Assembly (NCBI RefSeq): GCF_000265425.1
Contig: NC_018014.1
Span: forward strand, 2,232,001-2,296,000
Source: Terriglobus roseus DSM 18391
GTDB taxonomy: Bacteria; Acidobacteriota; Terriglobia; Terriglobales; Acidobacteriaceae
DNA: 64,000 nucleotides
Direction: 5' to 3'
This document shows, in pieces, positions 19,044 to 27,804 of this stretch. The position numbers and the translations under genes were made by a program. The notes beneath the pieces are model-generated. The model had not been told where the DNA came from. It ran no database searches and was given only the letters and a program-made list of their open reading frames with translations. The number at the start of each line of letters is the position of its first letter. Within the stretch, counting starts at the first letter, position 1.

Positions 19044-19901
19044 CTATGCGAAGGCGTTCCCGGAGTGGCGATCGAGAATGCGTGCGCTGAGCACGACGCC
19101 GCTGCGGCCATCGTGCAACATGATCGGGAAGGCGAGGACGCTCCAGGTGGCGTTGCCCTCTTCTTCACGCGGTTCCATCAGCAGGCCGCGGCGTGTGCGG
19201 TCGATGTAGGTTTCGCGGGTGGTGGAGACGGCGTAGAGGACATCGCGCCAGTCGCGCATGGTGTTCGACATCTCGGCGAAGATGTTTCGGCCGGGGAACC
19301 AGTCGCGGGGCTTCTCGAGGTATTCTGCAGTGCTTTCGTTGACGTAGTGCCAGTTGCCCTCTGGATCGAGGATCTGCACAAGGACGTCGACACCGATGGC
19401 CATGGCAATGCGGCTGTAGTAGAACTCACGTGCATCGACGACGACGGGTGCTCCACGACGCTTGGCTTCGAGGCCGCGAAGGGCCGAGAGTAGATCGTCG
19501 ACGGAGCTGTGGCCCTTGAGCAGGTGCATGTCTTCCATGCCGCCGAAACGCCGTTCGAGCGTTGCGGAGAGGATGATGATCGGCACTTCAGGTCGCCGCT
19601 GGCGTAGCTTTGCCGCGACGGCAGTGCCGAATTTGCCTGCGCCGAGGTGGTAGTCGAGCACTGCGATGTCGGTGCTTTCGAGGAGTTCGTTTGCCTCTTC
19701 GATGGTGCCGGCGGGTAGGGACTCGTAGCCGTTCTGTCGCAGGATTGCGGCGCGCAGAAGCAGGTTGGCTGGGTCGTCATCCAGGAGCAGAACGCGGACT
19801 GGCTTCAACTCCTCCGGTGCGCCCTTACTGCCTGCGCCCGGCATGGAGAGAAGATTGTTGCCGTCGTTGTTGCCGTTCTCGATAGTGATGTCGTCAGCCA
19901 T
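19044..19901 (-). CDS. response-regulator receiver plus PAS domain, no output domain
   Basis: Using ATG 19901 (13 codons into the open frame) gives 285 residues. After a polar N-terminal tail, a receiver domain spans about residues 35-145. Its acidic pair lies in LLLDDDPAN (Asp41-43), the phospho-acceptor is Asp83 in LDYHLG, the switch Ser112 is in ILSATL, and Lys129 is in LLKG. A PAS-like domain follows (about 160-280: VQILDPEGNWHYVNEST, YLEKPRDWFPGRNI). There is no kinase, cyclase or DNA-binding domain, so it probably signals by protein contact. No histidine kinase is nearby. It lies between lpxD and a lipoprotein gene. Confidence 0.85.
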   Translation of the reverse strand: MADDITIENGNNDGNNLLSMPGAGSKGAPEELKPVRVLLLDDDPANLLLRAAILRQNGYESLPAGTIEEANELLESTDIAVLDYHLGAGKFGTAVAAKLRQRRPEVPIIILSATLERRFGGMEDMHLLKGHSSVDDLLSALRGLEAKRRGAPVVVDAREFYYSRIAMAIGVDVLVQILDPEGNWHYVNESTAEYLEKPRDWFPGRNIFAEMSNTMRDWRDVLYAVSTTRETYIDRTRRGLLMEPREEEGNATWSVLAFPIMLHDGRSGVVLSARILDRHSGNAFA

Positions 19902-19959
19902 ACTCTCTCGGTCAGATGCTTTAGGGGGCTTGCCAGTCACCCCACTTGCGTTGATCGCA

Positions 19960-20973
19960 TTACTCGTTTGGATTGGTTGTTCTACGCAGGGTTCGCAGAT
20001 CGCGCAGCATTTCGGGGAGTCTTGTAAACGCTGCGACGGAGCGCAACCATTGCCGGTTGTCCATTGCAGGATAGCCGCTTACGACAGCGCCGGGTGCGAC
20101 GTCGCTGGGGATGCCGCTCTGTGCGGTTGCTACGGCGCCGTCGCCGACTTTACAGTGACCGGCCACGCCGACCTGGCCAGCGAGAATGACGCGGTCGCCT
20201 ACCTCGGTCGAGCCTGCCAAGCCCACCTGCGCGCAGAGGAGTGTGTTCTCGCCGACAGTCGAGCCGTGTCCTACCTGTACCAAGTTGTCGATCTTGCTGC
20301 CCGCACCGATGCTTGTTTCGCCGATGCTGGCGCGGTCGACGCAGGCGTTGGCCTGGACTTCAACACGATCGGCGAGCACTGCCGCGCCGGATTGCACGAT
20401 CTTGACCCATGCCGAACCGTCGCGGGCGTAGCCGAAGCCATCGGCTCCGATGATTGCGCCGTTCTGCAGAGTTACATCGTCGCCGAGGCGGCAGAACTCA
20501 CGCACGACGGCGTGCGCATGCGCGAAGAAGCGATGGCCGAGACGGGCCCCCTGGTAGATGACGGTGTGCGGCAGGATGACGGCATCGTCACCGACGACTA
20601 CGTCTGCTCCGATGACGACATAAGCGCCGACGTGCGCGCGATCACCGATGGCGGCCGACGCGTCGATGACGGCGGTTGCGTGGATGCCGGGCGTGTACTT
20701 CGGCGCGGTGTAGAAGAGGCTGATGGTCTGAGCGAAGGCGCGGTAGCAGTTCTTGATGCGGAGGGTCGCGGTGCCTTCGAGGGCGGGGAAGTCCGGCTCG
20801 ACGAGAATGGCGGCCGCCTTTGTGGACTTTGCGAGCGGAGCGTACTTCGGATTCGCAATGAAGGTGATCTGGTCCGGCCTGGCATGCTCGATGCCGGCGA
20901 CTCCTGTGATCTCAACGTCACCGTCACCGACCAGCTCCGCGCCGAGGCGGCTCGCGATCTCTGAAAGTTTCAT
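19960..20973 (-). CDS. lpxD: UDP-3-O-(3-hydroxyacyl)glucosamine N-acyltransferase
   Basis: LpxD adds the N-linked hydroxyacyl chain in lipid A synthesis. The N-terminal uridine-binding domain (about residues 1-100; FIANPKYAPLA) is followed by a left-handed beta-helix of hexapeptide repeats and a C-terminal helix. The catalytic histidine is in LVQVGHGSTVG (about residue 236). The length of 337 fits the family. It heads the minus-strand run that continues with the response regulator, lipoprotein, tmk and P450 genes. Confidence 0.95.
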   Translation of the reverse strand: MKLSEIASRLGAELVGDGDVEITGVAGIEHARPDQITFIANPKYAPLAKSTKAAAILVEPDFPALEGTATLRIKNCYRAFAQTISLFYTAPKYTPGIHATAVIDASAAIGDRAHVGAYVVIGADVVVGDDAVILPHTVIYQGARLGHRFFAHAHAVVREFCRLGDDVTLQNGAIIGADGFGYARDGSAWVKIVQSGAAVLADRVEVQANACVDRASIGETSIGAGSKIDNLVQVGHGSTVGENTLLCAQVGLAGSTEVGDRVILAGQVGVAGHCKVGDGAVATAQSGIPSDVAPGAVVSGYPAMDNRQWLRSVAAFTRLPEMLRDLRTLRRTTNPNE

Positions 20974-20998
20974 GCGGTCAATCGTACTGCTTCCCGGG

Positions 20999-21547
20999 CT
21001 ACTGGGTGCGGGCGTCCGGAGGGAGAGCGAGGCTGAAGAGGTCAGGCTGCTCCTCCACCTCGGCTGCGATGGCTACCGGCTTTTTGCGAGAGGGCGTGGT
21101 GACGACGGCAAGTACTTCCATTGACTCAATGGCGAGCCGCGGCACGAAGAGTCGCTGGGTGTTGCCACGGATGTCGGGAGGGACCAGGTGGACGCCGAGA
21201 TCCTGGGACCATCCGTCCGCGAGGGTAAGGTCCAAGGGAGCCAAGCCCTCGAGGATGTCGCCATCGCGCAGGGTGAGACGGAGCCAGAGGCCTTCGGTTC
21301 GAGGACGTGCCAGGAAGGTCTTGCGGGTGAGACGTTCCGGGGTGACGGAGTCCGCCGTGTTGAAGTCGCGCACATAGGCGGCGTACTTGACGTCTGTGAG
21401 GGGTACCGGCTGGATACGTCCGCTGAGGTCGAGGAGATCGAGCATGGGCGGTTGGCCGGTGTGGGCGAGTCCGCTGGATGGGAGGTAGCCCCAGAGGAGG
21501 CCTGGCAGGAAGCGGCGTACTATGACTTTCTTGCGGCTTGACGCCAT
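20999..21547 (-). CDS. conserved hypothetical protein
   Basis: The 182-residue protein has a basic N-terminus, no clear signal peptide or membrane helix, and one compact beta-rich domain (about 55-150) with WLRLTLRDGDILEGLAPLDL and RLFVPRLAIESMEVL. The pattern resembles small PilZ/Sm-like barrel domains found in Acidobacteriota, but I cannot assign a family. It lies 25 bases before lpxD on the same strand and may be the first gene of that run. Confidence 0.65.
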   Translation of the reverse strand: MASSRKKVIVRRFLPGLLWGYLPSSGLAHTGQPPMLDLLDLSGRIQPVPLTDVKYAAYVRDFNTADSVTPERLTRKTFLARPRTEGLWLRLTLRDGDILEGLAPLDLTLADGWSQDLGVHLVPPDIRGNTQRLFVPRLAIESMEVLAVVTTPSRKKPVAIAAEVEEQPDLFSLALPPDARTQ

Positions 21548-21641
21548 CTCTCGCTCACTCCCAGTGGGTCGGTTCCCCGGCCTCTGCGCCTATTCTGGTC
21601 CTGCACCACTGCTGTGGCAAGAAATAGCGCCGGGATGGGTA

Positions 21642-21668
21642 TTCAAATCACCAGCATCGTGCTACACT
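21642..21668 (+). promoter_or_regulatory. possible promoter for the tRNA nucleotidyltransferase gene
   Basis: TGCTACACT (extended -10, TACACT at 21663-21668) follows a weak -35 candidate TTCAAA (21642-21647) with a 15-base spacer. It would give a leader of about 100 bases. The assignment rests only on resemblance to sigma-70 boxes. Confidence 0.35.
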
Positions 21669-21777
21669 CGCATTTTGTGCCGAGGCTTTCACCCAGTCGC
21701 TAACCTGCTGAATCAGCGACGCTTATCGGCATCGCGCGGCCGCCGTGATGGGCCGCGATCTGGAGACTGAACGGCTC

Positions 21778-23691
21778 ATGGCTGATTATATCTATCTGCT
21801 GGAAACCCGCCTTTCGCCCGCGCAGCAGAGGGCCATTGGAACGATTCGCACCGTCGCTCGCGAGTTCGACACCACCGTATTCCTGACGGGTGGTGCGGTT
21901 CGCGACCTTACCGGTGGCGGATCAATTCGCGATCTTGACCTGACTGTTCAGGGGGATGTCTCCCGGTTGAAGAACCCGTTGACGTCGGCTGGCGCTGAAG
22001 TTGTGGGCGAAAATCCCACCGCTTCACAGCTTTTCCTGGTCTTCCCGGGAGGCGTGCGTGTCGAACTGAGTTCGGCCGTTTCCGTCACCTGGCCAAAGCC
22101 CGGTAAGCCACAGTACGAACCCGGCAACATCACCGACGACCTTCGCCGCCGCGACTTTACAGCGAACGCCATGGCCATCTCGCTGAACGAGGGATCGTAT
22201 GGGCTTCTGATGGATCCGTTGAACGGCGTGGCCGACATCGAAAACCGCGAACTGCGGCTGGTGAGCAACTACGGCTTCATCGAAGACCCGTCGCGCCTGA
22301 TCCGCATGACGCGCCTGATCGCGCGTCTGGGCTGGCAGATGGAAGAGAAGACCCGTCAGCGCTACGAGACGGCGAAGGAAGAAGGCTACATCTCCGCTCT
22401 GGGCGACTGGAGCCGCGGATACGAGCTGGAAGAGATCTTCCATGAAGAAGACCCTGTCCGCGTGCTGCGTGCGCTCGAGGCCGAGGGCTGGGTGACGGCG
22501 CTGTATCCAGCACTAAGCTCTGCCAAGGCGAATACCGCAGCGCTGAGCGATCTGCATGAGCGCCAGGGCCAGTTGCAGATGCAGAGCATCCTGTCGCAGC
22601 CCGCCGCCGTCGCGTTCCCGCTGGTCACGGCGAAGATGTCGGCGACCGAGGTCGCGCAGTTGAAGGCGATGTTCGTGCGGCCTGGCTTCGTTCGTGAGAT
22701 CGATACGCTGGATGCCCGCACGAAGGACTTTGCAACGCAGCTTTCTGCGAAGGACGTCGCTGCGCCTTCGGCTGCATGGCGGATGCTGCACGCGTCCGAG
22801 CCCAACCTGATTCTGGCGACTGCCTATGGCAGCAAGTCGGCACCAGTCCAGGCTCGTCTGAAGACGTTCCTCACCGAATCGCCCAATGCACGCCAGCGCA
22901 TTCCGTACTCGCTGCTGACGGAGATGCGCATTACGCAGGACCTCCCGATCTATGCGGAACTGCTGGATAAGCTGTTCTTCGAGTTGATGGACGGCAAGCT
23001 GTCGACTCCGGAAGAGATGAAGGCTTTCCTGGAGCCCTATTCTCCGCCCGCGCCACCGCCGCCTGTGAACCTTCGTCGCGCTCGCGCGAAGAAGGAAGCG
23101 CGCCCGAGCCGCGCCAAGGCCAAGAAGGCCGCGGTGACTGTTGCGGCCGAAGAAGAGAATGCCGGCCTGGAATCTGGTCTGACCGAAGTTGGCGATCTTA
23201 CCGGCCCGGATCGTGGACCGGAGCCGACGCCTCGCACGCCGATCTCGAAGGTCGCTCCTGAGCCCACGCCCGTGAAGGTGGTTGCTCCGAAGAAGGCTGC
23301 TCCTGTGGCACCGGTCGTCGTAAAGGCTGCTTCCGCTGCCGAACCGAAACCGGTCGCCGCAAAGAAGGTTGCACCGCCTGCGAAGGCCGCTCCGGCTCCG
23401 GTTGTGGTCAAGAAGGCAGCACCGGTCAAGGCCGCTCCTGCAAAGGCTGTGGCCAAGAAGGCCGTACCGCCCGCGAAGGCACCAGCCAAGGCCGTTGCGA
23501 AGAAGGCGCCGGTGAAGGTTGCCACAAAGAAGGCGGCACCTGTGAAGGCGGCCGCGAAGAAGGTTGTCGCCAAGAAAGCTGTTCCGGCGAAGAAGGCTGT
23601 ACCTGCGAAGAAGGCGGCTCCTGCAAAGAAGGCCGTACCTGCGAAGGCTGGCAAGAAAGCCGTGCCTGCGAAGAAGTCTGGCCGGCGATAG
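21778..23691 (+). CDS. CCA tRNA nucleotidyltransferase/poly(A) polymerase-like, with histone-H1-like tail
   Basis: The nucleotidyltransferase head shows TGGAVRDLT and RDLDLTV with the metal-binding Asp52 and Asp54, then RRRDFTANAMAI and DPSRLIRMTRLIARL, the class II CCA-enzyme/PcnB motifs. These enzymes add CCA or poly(A) to RNA 3' ends. ATG 21778 is preferred over 21745 because the conserved region starts right after it. Residues 422-637, a third of the protein, are a low-complexity Lys/Ala/Pro/Val tail with repeated PAKKA units, like histone H1 C-termini or bacterial AlgP/HctB-type proteins. The tail is in frame and ends in Arg-Arg, so it should bind nucleic acid. Whether the head makes CCA or poly(A) is not decided. 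Confidence 0.9.
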   Translation: MADYIYLLETRLSPAQQRAIGTIRTVAREFDTTVFLTGGAVRDLTGGGSIRDLDLTVQGDVSRLKNPLTSAGAEVVGENPTASQLFLVFPGGVRVELSSAVSVTWPKPGKPQYEPGNITDDLRRRDFTANAMAISLNEGSYGLLMDPLNGVADIENRELRLVSNYGFIEDPSRLIRMTRLIARLGWQMEEKTRQRYETAKEEGYISALGDWSRGYELEEIFHEEDPVRVLRALEAEGWVTALYPALSSAKANTAALSDLHERQGQLQMQSILSQPAAVAFPLVTAKMSATEVAQLKAMFVRPGFVREIDTLDARTKDFATQLSAKDVAAPSAAWRMLHASEPNLILATAYGSKSAPVQARLKTFLTESPNARQRIPYSLLTEMRITQDLPIYAELLDKLFFELMDGKLSTPEEMKAFLEPYSPPAPPPPVNLRRARAKKEARPSRAKAKKAAVTVAAEEENAGLESGLTEVGDLTGPDRGPEPTPRTPISKVAPEPTPVKVVAPKKAAPVAPVVVKAASAAEPKPVAAKKVAPPAKAAPAPVVVKKAAPVKAAPAKAVAKKAVPPAKAPAKAVAKKAPVKVATKKAAPVKAAAKKVVAKKAVPAKKAVPAKKAAPAKKAVPAKAGKKAVPAKKSGRR

Positions 23692-23725
23692 GCCAAACAG
23701 GACGCTTGAAGATGCTTCAAATCAC

Positions 23726-23750
23726 AGGCCACCTTCGGGTGGCCTTCTGA
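23726..23750 (+). terminator. terminator-like hairpin
   Basis: AGGCCACC-TTCG-GGTGGCCT forms an 8-bp stem with a UUCG tetraloop 34 bases after the tRNA nucleotidyltransferase stop. The following bases (TCTGATTT) are only moderately T-rich. Confidence 0.6.
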
Positions 23751-23782
23751 TTTGGTATGGCTGATCGTGCTACGTTGGCGGC

Positions 23783-24409
23783 ATGCGATTTGTACGGGTA
23801 ATCCTTTGGGCGATGCTGGCCGCGGCCGTGTGCTCGGTGCTGGTGGTCTTTCTGTTCTGGTGGACGGTGCCGGATCACAACACGACACAAAGTCACTTTG
23901 ACACGCTGATTGTCCTCGGCACGCCTGCTAAGGCGGACGGTACGCCCTCAGTCGAACTGCGCGAGCGGATCGATGAGAGTGTGCGCGAGTACAAGGCGGG
24001 CGTGGCGCAGCACGTGATCATGACGGGCGGACCGGCGCACAACAGCTATGTCGAAGGTCAGGTGATGGCCGACTACGCAGCCGCGGAAGGCGTGCCGCGG
24101 GAGGCGATCGTCATTGAAGGGAAGGCGAAGGACACCATCCAGAACATCTGGTACAGCCACGCCATCATGGCGGATCACGGATGGCACTCGGCGGAGGTGA
24201 TTAGTTCGCCGTACCATCTGCCGCGGACCGCGCTAATCCTGGAGCACTACAAGGACGGCCTGAACTTTGACTGGCGCACGCACCCCGCGCAGTGGCCCCA
24301 TGAGTATGGCCTCTGGGACAAGGTGAAGCGGGATTACCGTGAGGCGGTTGGCTGCTTTGCAATCCGCCGGGCGGGCTTCCGCCACTCGCAGTACCTGCCG
24401 GGAAGCTGA
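23783..24409 (+). CDS. YdcF/SanA-like (DUF218) membrane-anchored protein
   Basis: The 208-residue protein has one N-terminal membrane anchor (about residues 5-28) and a DUF218 domain. The domain shows the family's FDTLIVLGTPAKADG start, the VIMTGGPA turn, the EG-x-AK-DTIQN segment and the VISSPYHLPRTALI stretch. The family includes ElyC and SanA, which act in envelope and polyprenyl-phosphate homeostasis, and YdcF, which binds S-adenosylmethionine. The exact role is unknown. It follows the tRNA nucleotidyltransferase terminator. Confidence 0.85.
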   Translation: MRFVRVILWAMLAAAVCSVLVVFLFWWTVPDHNTTQSHFDTLIVLGTPAKADGTPSVELRERIDESVREYKAGVAQHVIMTGGPAHNSYVEGQVMADYAAAEGVPREAIVIEGKAKDTIQNIWYSHAIMADHGWHSAEVISSPYHLPRTALILEHYKDGLNFDWRTHPAQWPHEYGLWDKVKRDYREAVGCFAIRRAGFRHSQYLPGS

Positions 24410-24475
24410 ACCACGAGAGTAAACACTCTGGAAAACATCTCGTCCGATGCTTTCGATGCCTGCGATTAAGTGACT

Positions 24476-25135
24476 CTATTCATTGAAGAACGGGTTGCGC
24501 TCGATCTCATGGCCGATGGTCGTGGCGCGTCCGTGACCGGGGATCACTTCTGTGTTCTCGGGAAGAGGGAAGAGCTTCTCGCGAATGGAGCGAAGGATAG
24601 TCGCGGTGTCGCCGCCGGGGAGATCCGTCCGACCGATGCCGCTGCGGAAGAGTGTATCGCCGGCCAGAAGCAGATTGCTCTCGGGAAAAAGCAGGGAGAT
24701 GCTGCCTTCGGTGTGACCTGGGGTGTGGAGCACCGTTCCGGTCTGTGTGCCGACGACGATCTTCGTACCTTCCTCGGCGCTCTCGTCGGGTGGTGCGACC
24801 TTCGGCGTCGGGACGCCCATCCATGCGGCCTGCTGTTCCATCCACGCGAGCTGGGCGAGGTCGGCCTGATGGTAGAGGACAGGCGCGCCCGTCTGTTCCG
24901 AGAGGAGTTTTGCTCCGGCGATGTGATCGAGGTGACCGTGAGTCACGACGATCTGCCGCAGCTTAAGCGTGTGCGCGGTCAGGAATGCGGTGATGCGTGC
25001 GAGATCTGCGCCGGGGTCGACGACGGTGGCGTCGTGTGCTGCTTCGTCGTAGAGGATGGAGCAGTTGCACTGGAGCGGGCCGACGGGGAAGGTCTCACGT
25101 TGCACAGGGGAAGCTCCTACGGGGTTAATGGGCAC
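24476..25135 (-). CDS. metallo-beta-lactamase-fold hydrolase (glyoxalase II-like)
   Basis: The 219-residue protein has the complete binuclear metal site of the family. HxHxDH reads THGHLDH (His66, His68, Asp70, His71), followed by HTPGHTEGS, LLAGDTLF and VIPGHGRATT. It matches the short YcbL/GloB-like class that hydrolyses thioesters such as S-lactoylglutathione, although substrate is not fixed by the motifs. It is 54 bases downstream of secG on the same strand. Confidence 0.9.
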   Translation of the reverse strand: MPINPVGASPVQRETFPVGPLQCNCSILYDEAAHDATVVDPGADLARITAFLTAHTLKLRQIVVTHGHLDHIAGAKLLSEQTGAPVLYHQADLAQLAWMEQQAAWMGVPTPKVAPPDESAEEGTKIVVGTQTGTVLHTPGHTEGSISLLFPESNLLLAGDTLFRSGIGRTDLPGGDTATILRSIREKLFPLPENTEVIPGHGRATTIGHEIERNPFFNE

Positions 25136-25189
25136 AGCAAAGGGGCGCAGGCCATAAGCCTACGCCCCTTGGAAGAACCGTTGAGCGCC

Positions 25190-25486
25190 TTACTTCTTCG
25201 GCGCGCTCTGCTGTGTCTTGATGCCCGACAGCACCGAACGATCGCTGGTGCGCGACATCAGGATGGTCAGGCTGATCGAAGTGAGCATAAAGAGCACTGC
25301 CGACCAGGTGGTCAGGCGGGTGAGCAGATTGGCTGCGCCACGCGGGCCGAAGGCGGTCTGCGAACCCTGTCCACCGAAGGCTCCGGCGAGATCGGCGCTC
25401 TTGCCCTGTTGCAACAGGACGACGCCGATGAGGAAGACACAGATAACGACATGCAGGATGACGAGAAGGATCAGAAGGGCGTTCAT
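25190..25486 (-). CDS. secG: preprotein translocase subunit SecG
   Basis: SecG assists SecYEG/SecA protein export. The 98-residue protein has the two expected membrane helices (about residues 3-24 and 56-77) flanking the conserved LLQQGKSADLAGAFGG loop. Its Lys/Ser-rich C-terminal tail is typical. Confidence 0.94.
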   Translation of the reverse strand: MNALLILLVILHVVICVFLIGVVLLQQGKSADLAGAFGGQGSQTAFGPRGAANLLTRLTTWSAVLFMLTSISLTILMSRTSDRSVLSGIKTQQSAPKK

Positions 25487-25725
25487 CGGTCTGGAGCTTG
25501 CCTCAATGCGCCGGGTAACGGCGCGGTACGCTTTTGGCGCAGATCAGAATGGGTGCGGCGGAACCGCGTGGCCTGAGGAGTCAGGGATTGGAGCGATGGT
25601 CGCTTGCGAGAGCTCTTGAAAGAGTTGCCTCTTGGCACATCTCTCCAGCAGTGAGTGTATCACCGTGGACCGCGTCAAATCCCGTGACGAACCATCGGGA
25701 GTTCCTGTCGTCGTAAGTGGACAGC

Positions 25726-27444
25726 TTATGCTGCCGGAGCGGACTCGTCCGTTTTGTCCTGGCAGATCTGTTCTGTGATCGAAGACTGGATGGTGTGGGT
25801 GATCAAAAGGCCCTTTGCCAGGATCTCATCGTCTTCCTGTGCCTGCTTCGCTCTGCTGCGAAGGGTCTCCTGCTCTTTGACCTTGCGGTCGTCGATGTCC
25901 TCAACACTGCCGTACCAGCGTGTGATCTCGCCGGAGGGACCGAAGCGAGGGGAGCCGGTGGAGCGCATCCATCGCCAATCGCCATCGATGCCCATGACGC
26001 GGTACTCGACATCGATCGGTTTGCCGGTTCGCAGTGCGTGTTTCATGACCTTCAACGTGTTGGCGAGGTCGTCGGTATGGAGCGCTTCAAGCCACCGCAG
26101 GTTGCGCGTCCGATCCTTGCCGAGAGGCGTGGTCTGGACCCAGCGCGAACTGACCTGGAGGTTGTTTCCGTCCGAGTCCATGACCCATGGGACTTCCGGG
26201 TTTACCTCGTAGAGAAATGCCTCGGGGTCAGTCTTGCGTGCGGCCGAGCGCCGTTTGCGCTTGTGTTCTGTAATGTCGAGGACCGAGATGGAGACGCCGA
26301 TGACCTCGTCGGCCTCATCCCACGCGGGCTGATAGGAGGCCAGGAGTTCGAGGTCTGCGCCACCGGGGAATTGGTGCGGTCCGTGGAGTTCCACGCGCGA
26401 GACGGCCTCGCCCTGTAATGCTCGGGCGAGATAGGGCTCGAAGATGGGATACCACTCGGGATAGACCTCCTGGATCGGGTGGCCCAGATGCGCCCTGACG
26501 GAGATGCCACTCATCTCGGCGAGGCGCTTGTTCAGGCTGACGTAGCGAAGTTTTTTGTCGAGGAAACACAGGCCGACCGGTGCTCCGTCGTAGATAGCCT
26601 GGAGTTGCGCCATGCGGAGGGTCGGCAGTGCTTCGAGGCTGGAAGTAGCCCAATCGTCGCCGGGCGTGGCGAGTGCCGGCAGAGCGGCGATCGGTTCCGC
26701 TGCGATCATTGCGGCCATACATTCAGCACCTTGCGGCCGACCGTAGCGCCAGCCCTGCGCCTGTTCGCAGCCGAGCCAGATGAGCATATCGGCCTGTTCT
26801 TCAGTCTCCACGCCCTCGGCAACGGTGATGAGATCAAGGCTCTGTGCCAGACCGACGATGGCGGCGACAATCTTGCGACTGTCGCGGGCGACGGTCATGG
26901 ATGCGATAAAACTGGCGTCGATCTTCAGTTCGTCGAAGGCCATCGACTGCAGGTGCCGAAGGCTGGAGTAGCCGGTGCCGAAGTCATCCATGGCGAGCTT
27001 GCAACCCATTTCACGCAGTTCGCCGGCGTTCTTTTTGGCCAGGCTCAGATCGTGGTGAAGGGCGGTCTCGGTTACTTCGACGATGAGTTGTTTCAGAGAA
27101 AAGCTAGTGCTGCCGGCGATGGAATGAATCTGTCCGGGCAGAGTAGATTCGCTCATCTGGATCGGGGAGGCGTTGACCGAGAGAGTCAGGTGCTTCGGCA
27201 GGTCCTTGGCGGCTAGGAATGCCTTCTGGCATATCTGTTGGGTGAGGGAACCGATCAGTCCGTTGCTCTCTGCGAGCGAGATGAAGTTTCGTGGCAGGAT
27301 GGGGCCGTGCTCAGGATGCTGCCACCTGGCGAGGACTTCGAATCCCTTCAGGTTTCCGGTTCGGATTTCGACGATGGGCTGGAAGAAGGGGATGATCTGG
27401 TTCGCGTCTAGAGCCCGGACGATGTCACGCAACTCAACGAACAT
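25726..27444 (-). CDS. EAL-PAS-PAS protein, candidate c-di-GMP phosphodiesterase
   Basis: The 572-residue cytoplasmic protein places the EAL domain first (about residues 8-245), followed by two PAS domains (about 275-400 and 425-540); usually sensory domains precede EAL. The signature reads EVL (36-38) instead of EAL. The other catalytic positions are present: Asn91, Glu123 in VEVTE, Asp153-154 in MDDFGTGYSS, Lys174 in LKID, and Glu210/Glu213 in VAEGVETEEQ. It is therefore probably an active phosphodiesterase hydrolysing c-di-GMP to pGpG. The PAS sensors have no identified ligand. With the LOV-GGDEF protein 11 kb away it forms the c-di-GMP pair of this window. Confidence 0.9.
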   Translation of the reverse strand: MFVELRDIVRALDANQIIPFFQPIVEIRTGNLKGFEVLARWQHPEHGPILPRNFISLAESNGLIGSLTQQICQKAFLAAKDLPKHLTLSVNASPIQMSESTLPGQIHSIAGSTSFSLKQLIVEVTETALHHDLSLAKKNAGELREMGCKLAMDDFGTGYSSLRHLQSMAFDELKIDASFIASMTVARDSRKIVAAIVGLAQSLDLITVAEGVETEEQADMLIWLGCEQAQGWRYGRPQGAECMAAMIAAEPIAALPALATPGDDWATSSLEALPTLRMAQLQAIYDGAPVGLCFLDKKLRYVSLNKRLAEMSGISVRAHLGHPIQEVYPEWYPIFEPYLARALQGEAVSRVELHGPHQFPGGADLELLASYQPAWDEADEVIGVSISVLDITEHKRKRRSAARKTDPEAFLYEVNPEVPWVMDSDGNNLQVSSRWVQTTPLGKDRTRNLRWLEALHTDDLANTLKVMKHALRTGKPIDVEYRVMGIDGDWRWMRSTGSPRFGPSGEITRWYGSVEDIDDRKVKEQETLRSRAKQAQEDDEILAKGLLITHTIQSSITEQICQDKTDESAPAA

Positions 27445-27570
27445 AAGAGGCCTCTTGGAGGTAACTCCCTCATCCTACCTTGATTACGTCCGTCATCAGT
27501 CATAAGACGACGCGCAGCGTCTTGTGACACTGATTTCACATTGGCGACATGGTTGTCGGAGGACAAATAA

Positions 27571-27601
27571 AAGAAGGCCAACCGCTTGGGTTGGCCTTCT
27601 T
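27571..27601 (-). terminator. bidirectional intrinsic terminator after tRNA-Leu
   Basis: A 13-bp perfect stem (AAGAAGGCCAACC / GGTTGGCCTTCTT) with a 5-base loop has T-rich flanks on both strands (TTTTATTTG on the minus side). It lies 21 bases beyond the 3' end of tRNA-Leu on the minus strand and could also stop plus-strand transcription. Confidence 0.85.
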
Positions 27602-27622
27602 TGTTTGCTTGAGATTTAGGAG

Positions 27623-27707
27623 TGGTGCGGAGGACGGGACTTGAACCCGTATGGTGTTACCCGCTAGCACCTCAAGCTAGTGCGTCTGCCAATTTCGCCA
27701 CCTCCGC
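27623..27707 (-). tRNA. tRNA-Leu(GAG)
   Basis: The minus strand gives an 85-base class II tRNA with acceptor GCGGAGG...CCTCCGC, a D-loop and an anticodon stem CTAGC/GCTAG with loop TTGAGGT (anticodon GAG). It has a variable arm, a T-arm GGGTTCAAGTCCC and an encoded 3' CCA. Confidence 0.95.
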
Positions 27708-27804
27708 ATACAGAAAGCGCATACTGCTTGCACTACTGTGGGAAGCCCCATCCAGACCTAAGTATAGCAGAGTAAAGCCCTAAACTCTGCCTGCGGAAAA
27801 CGGG

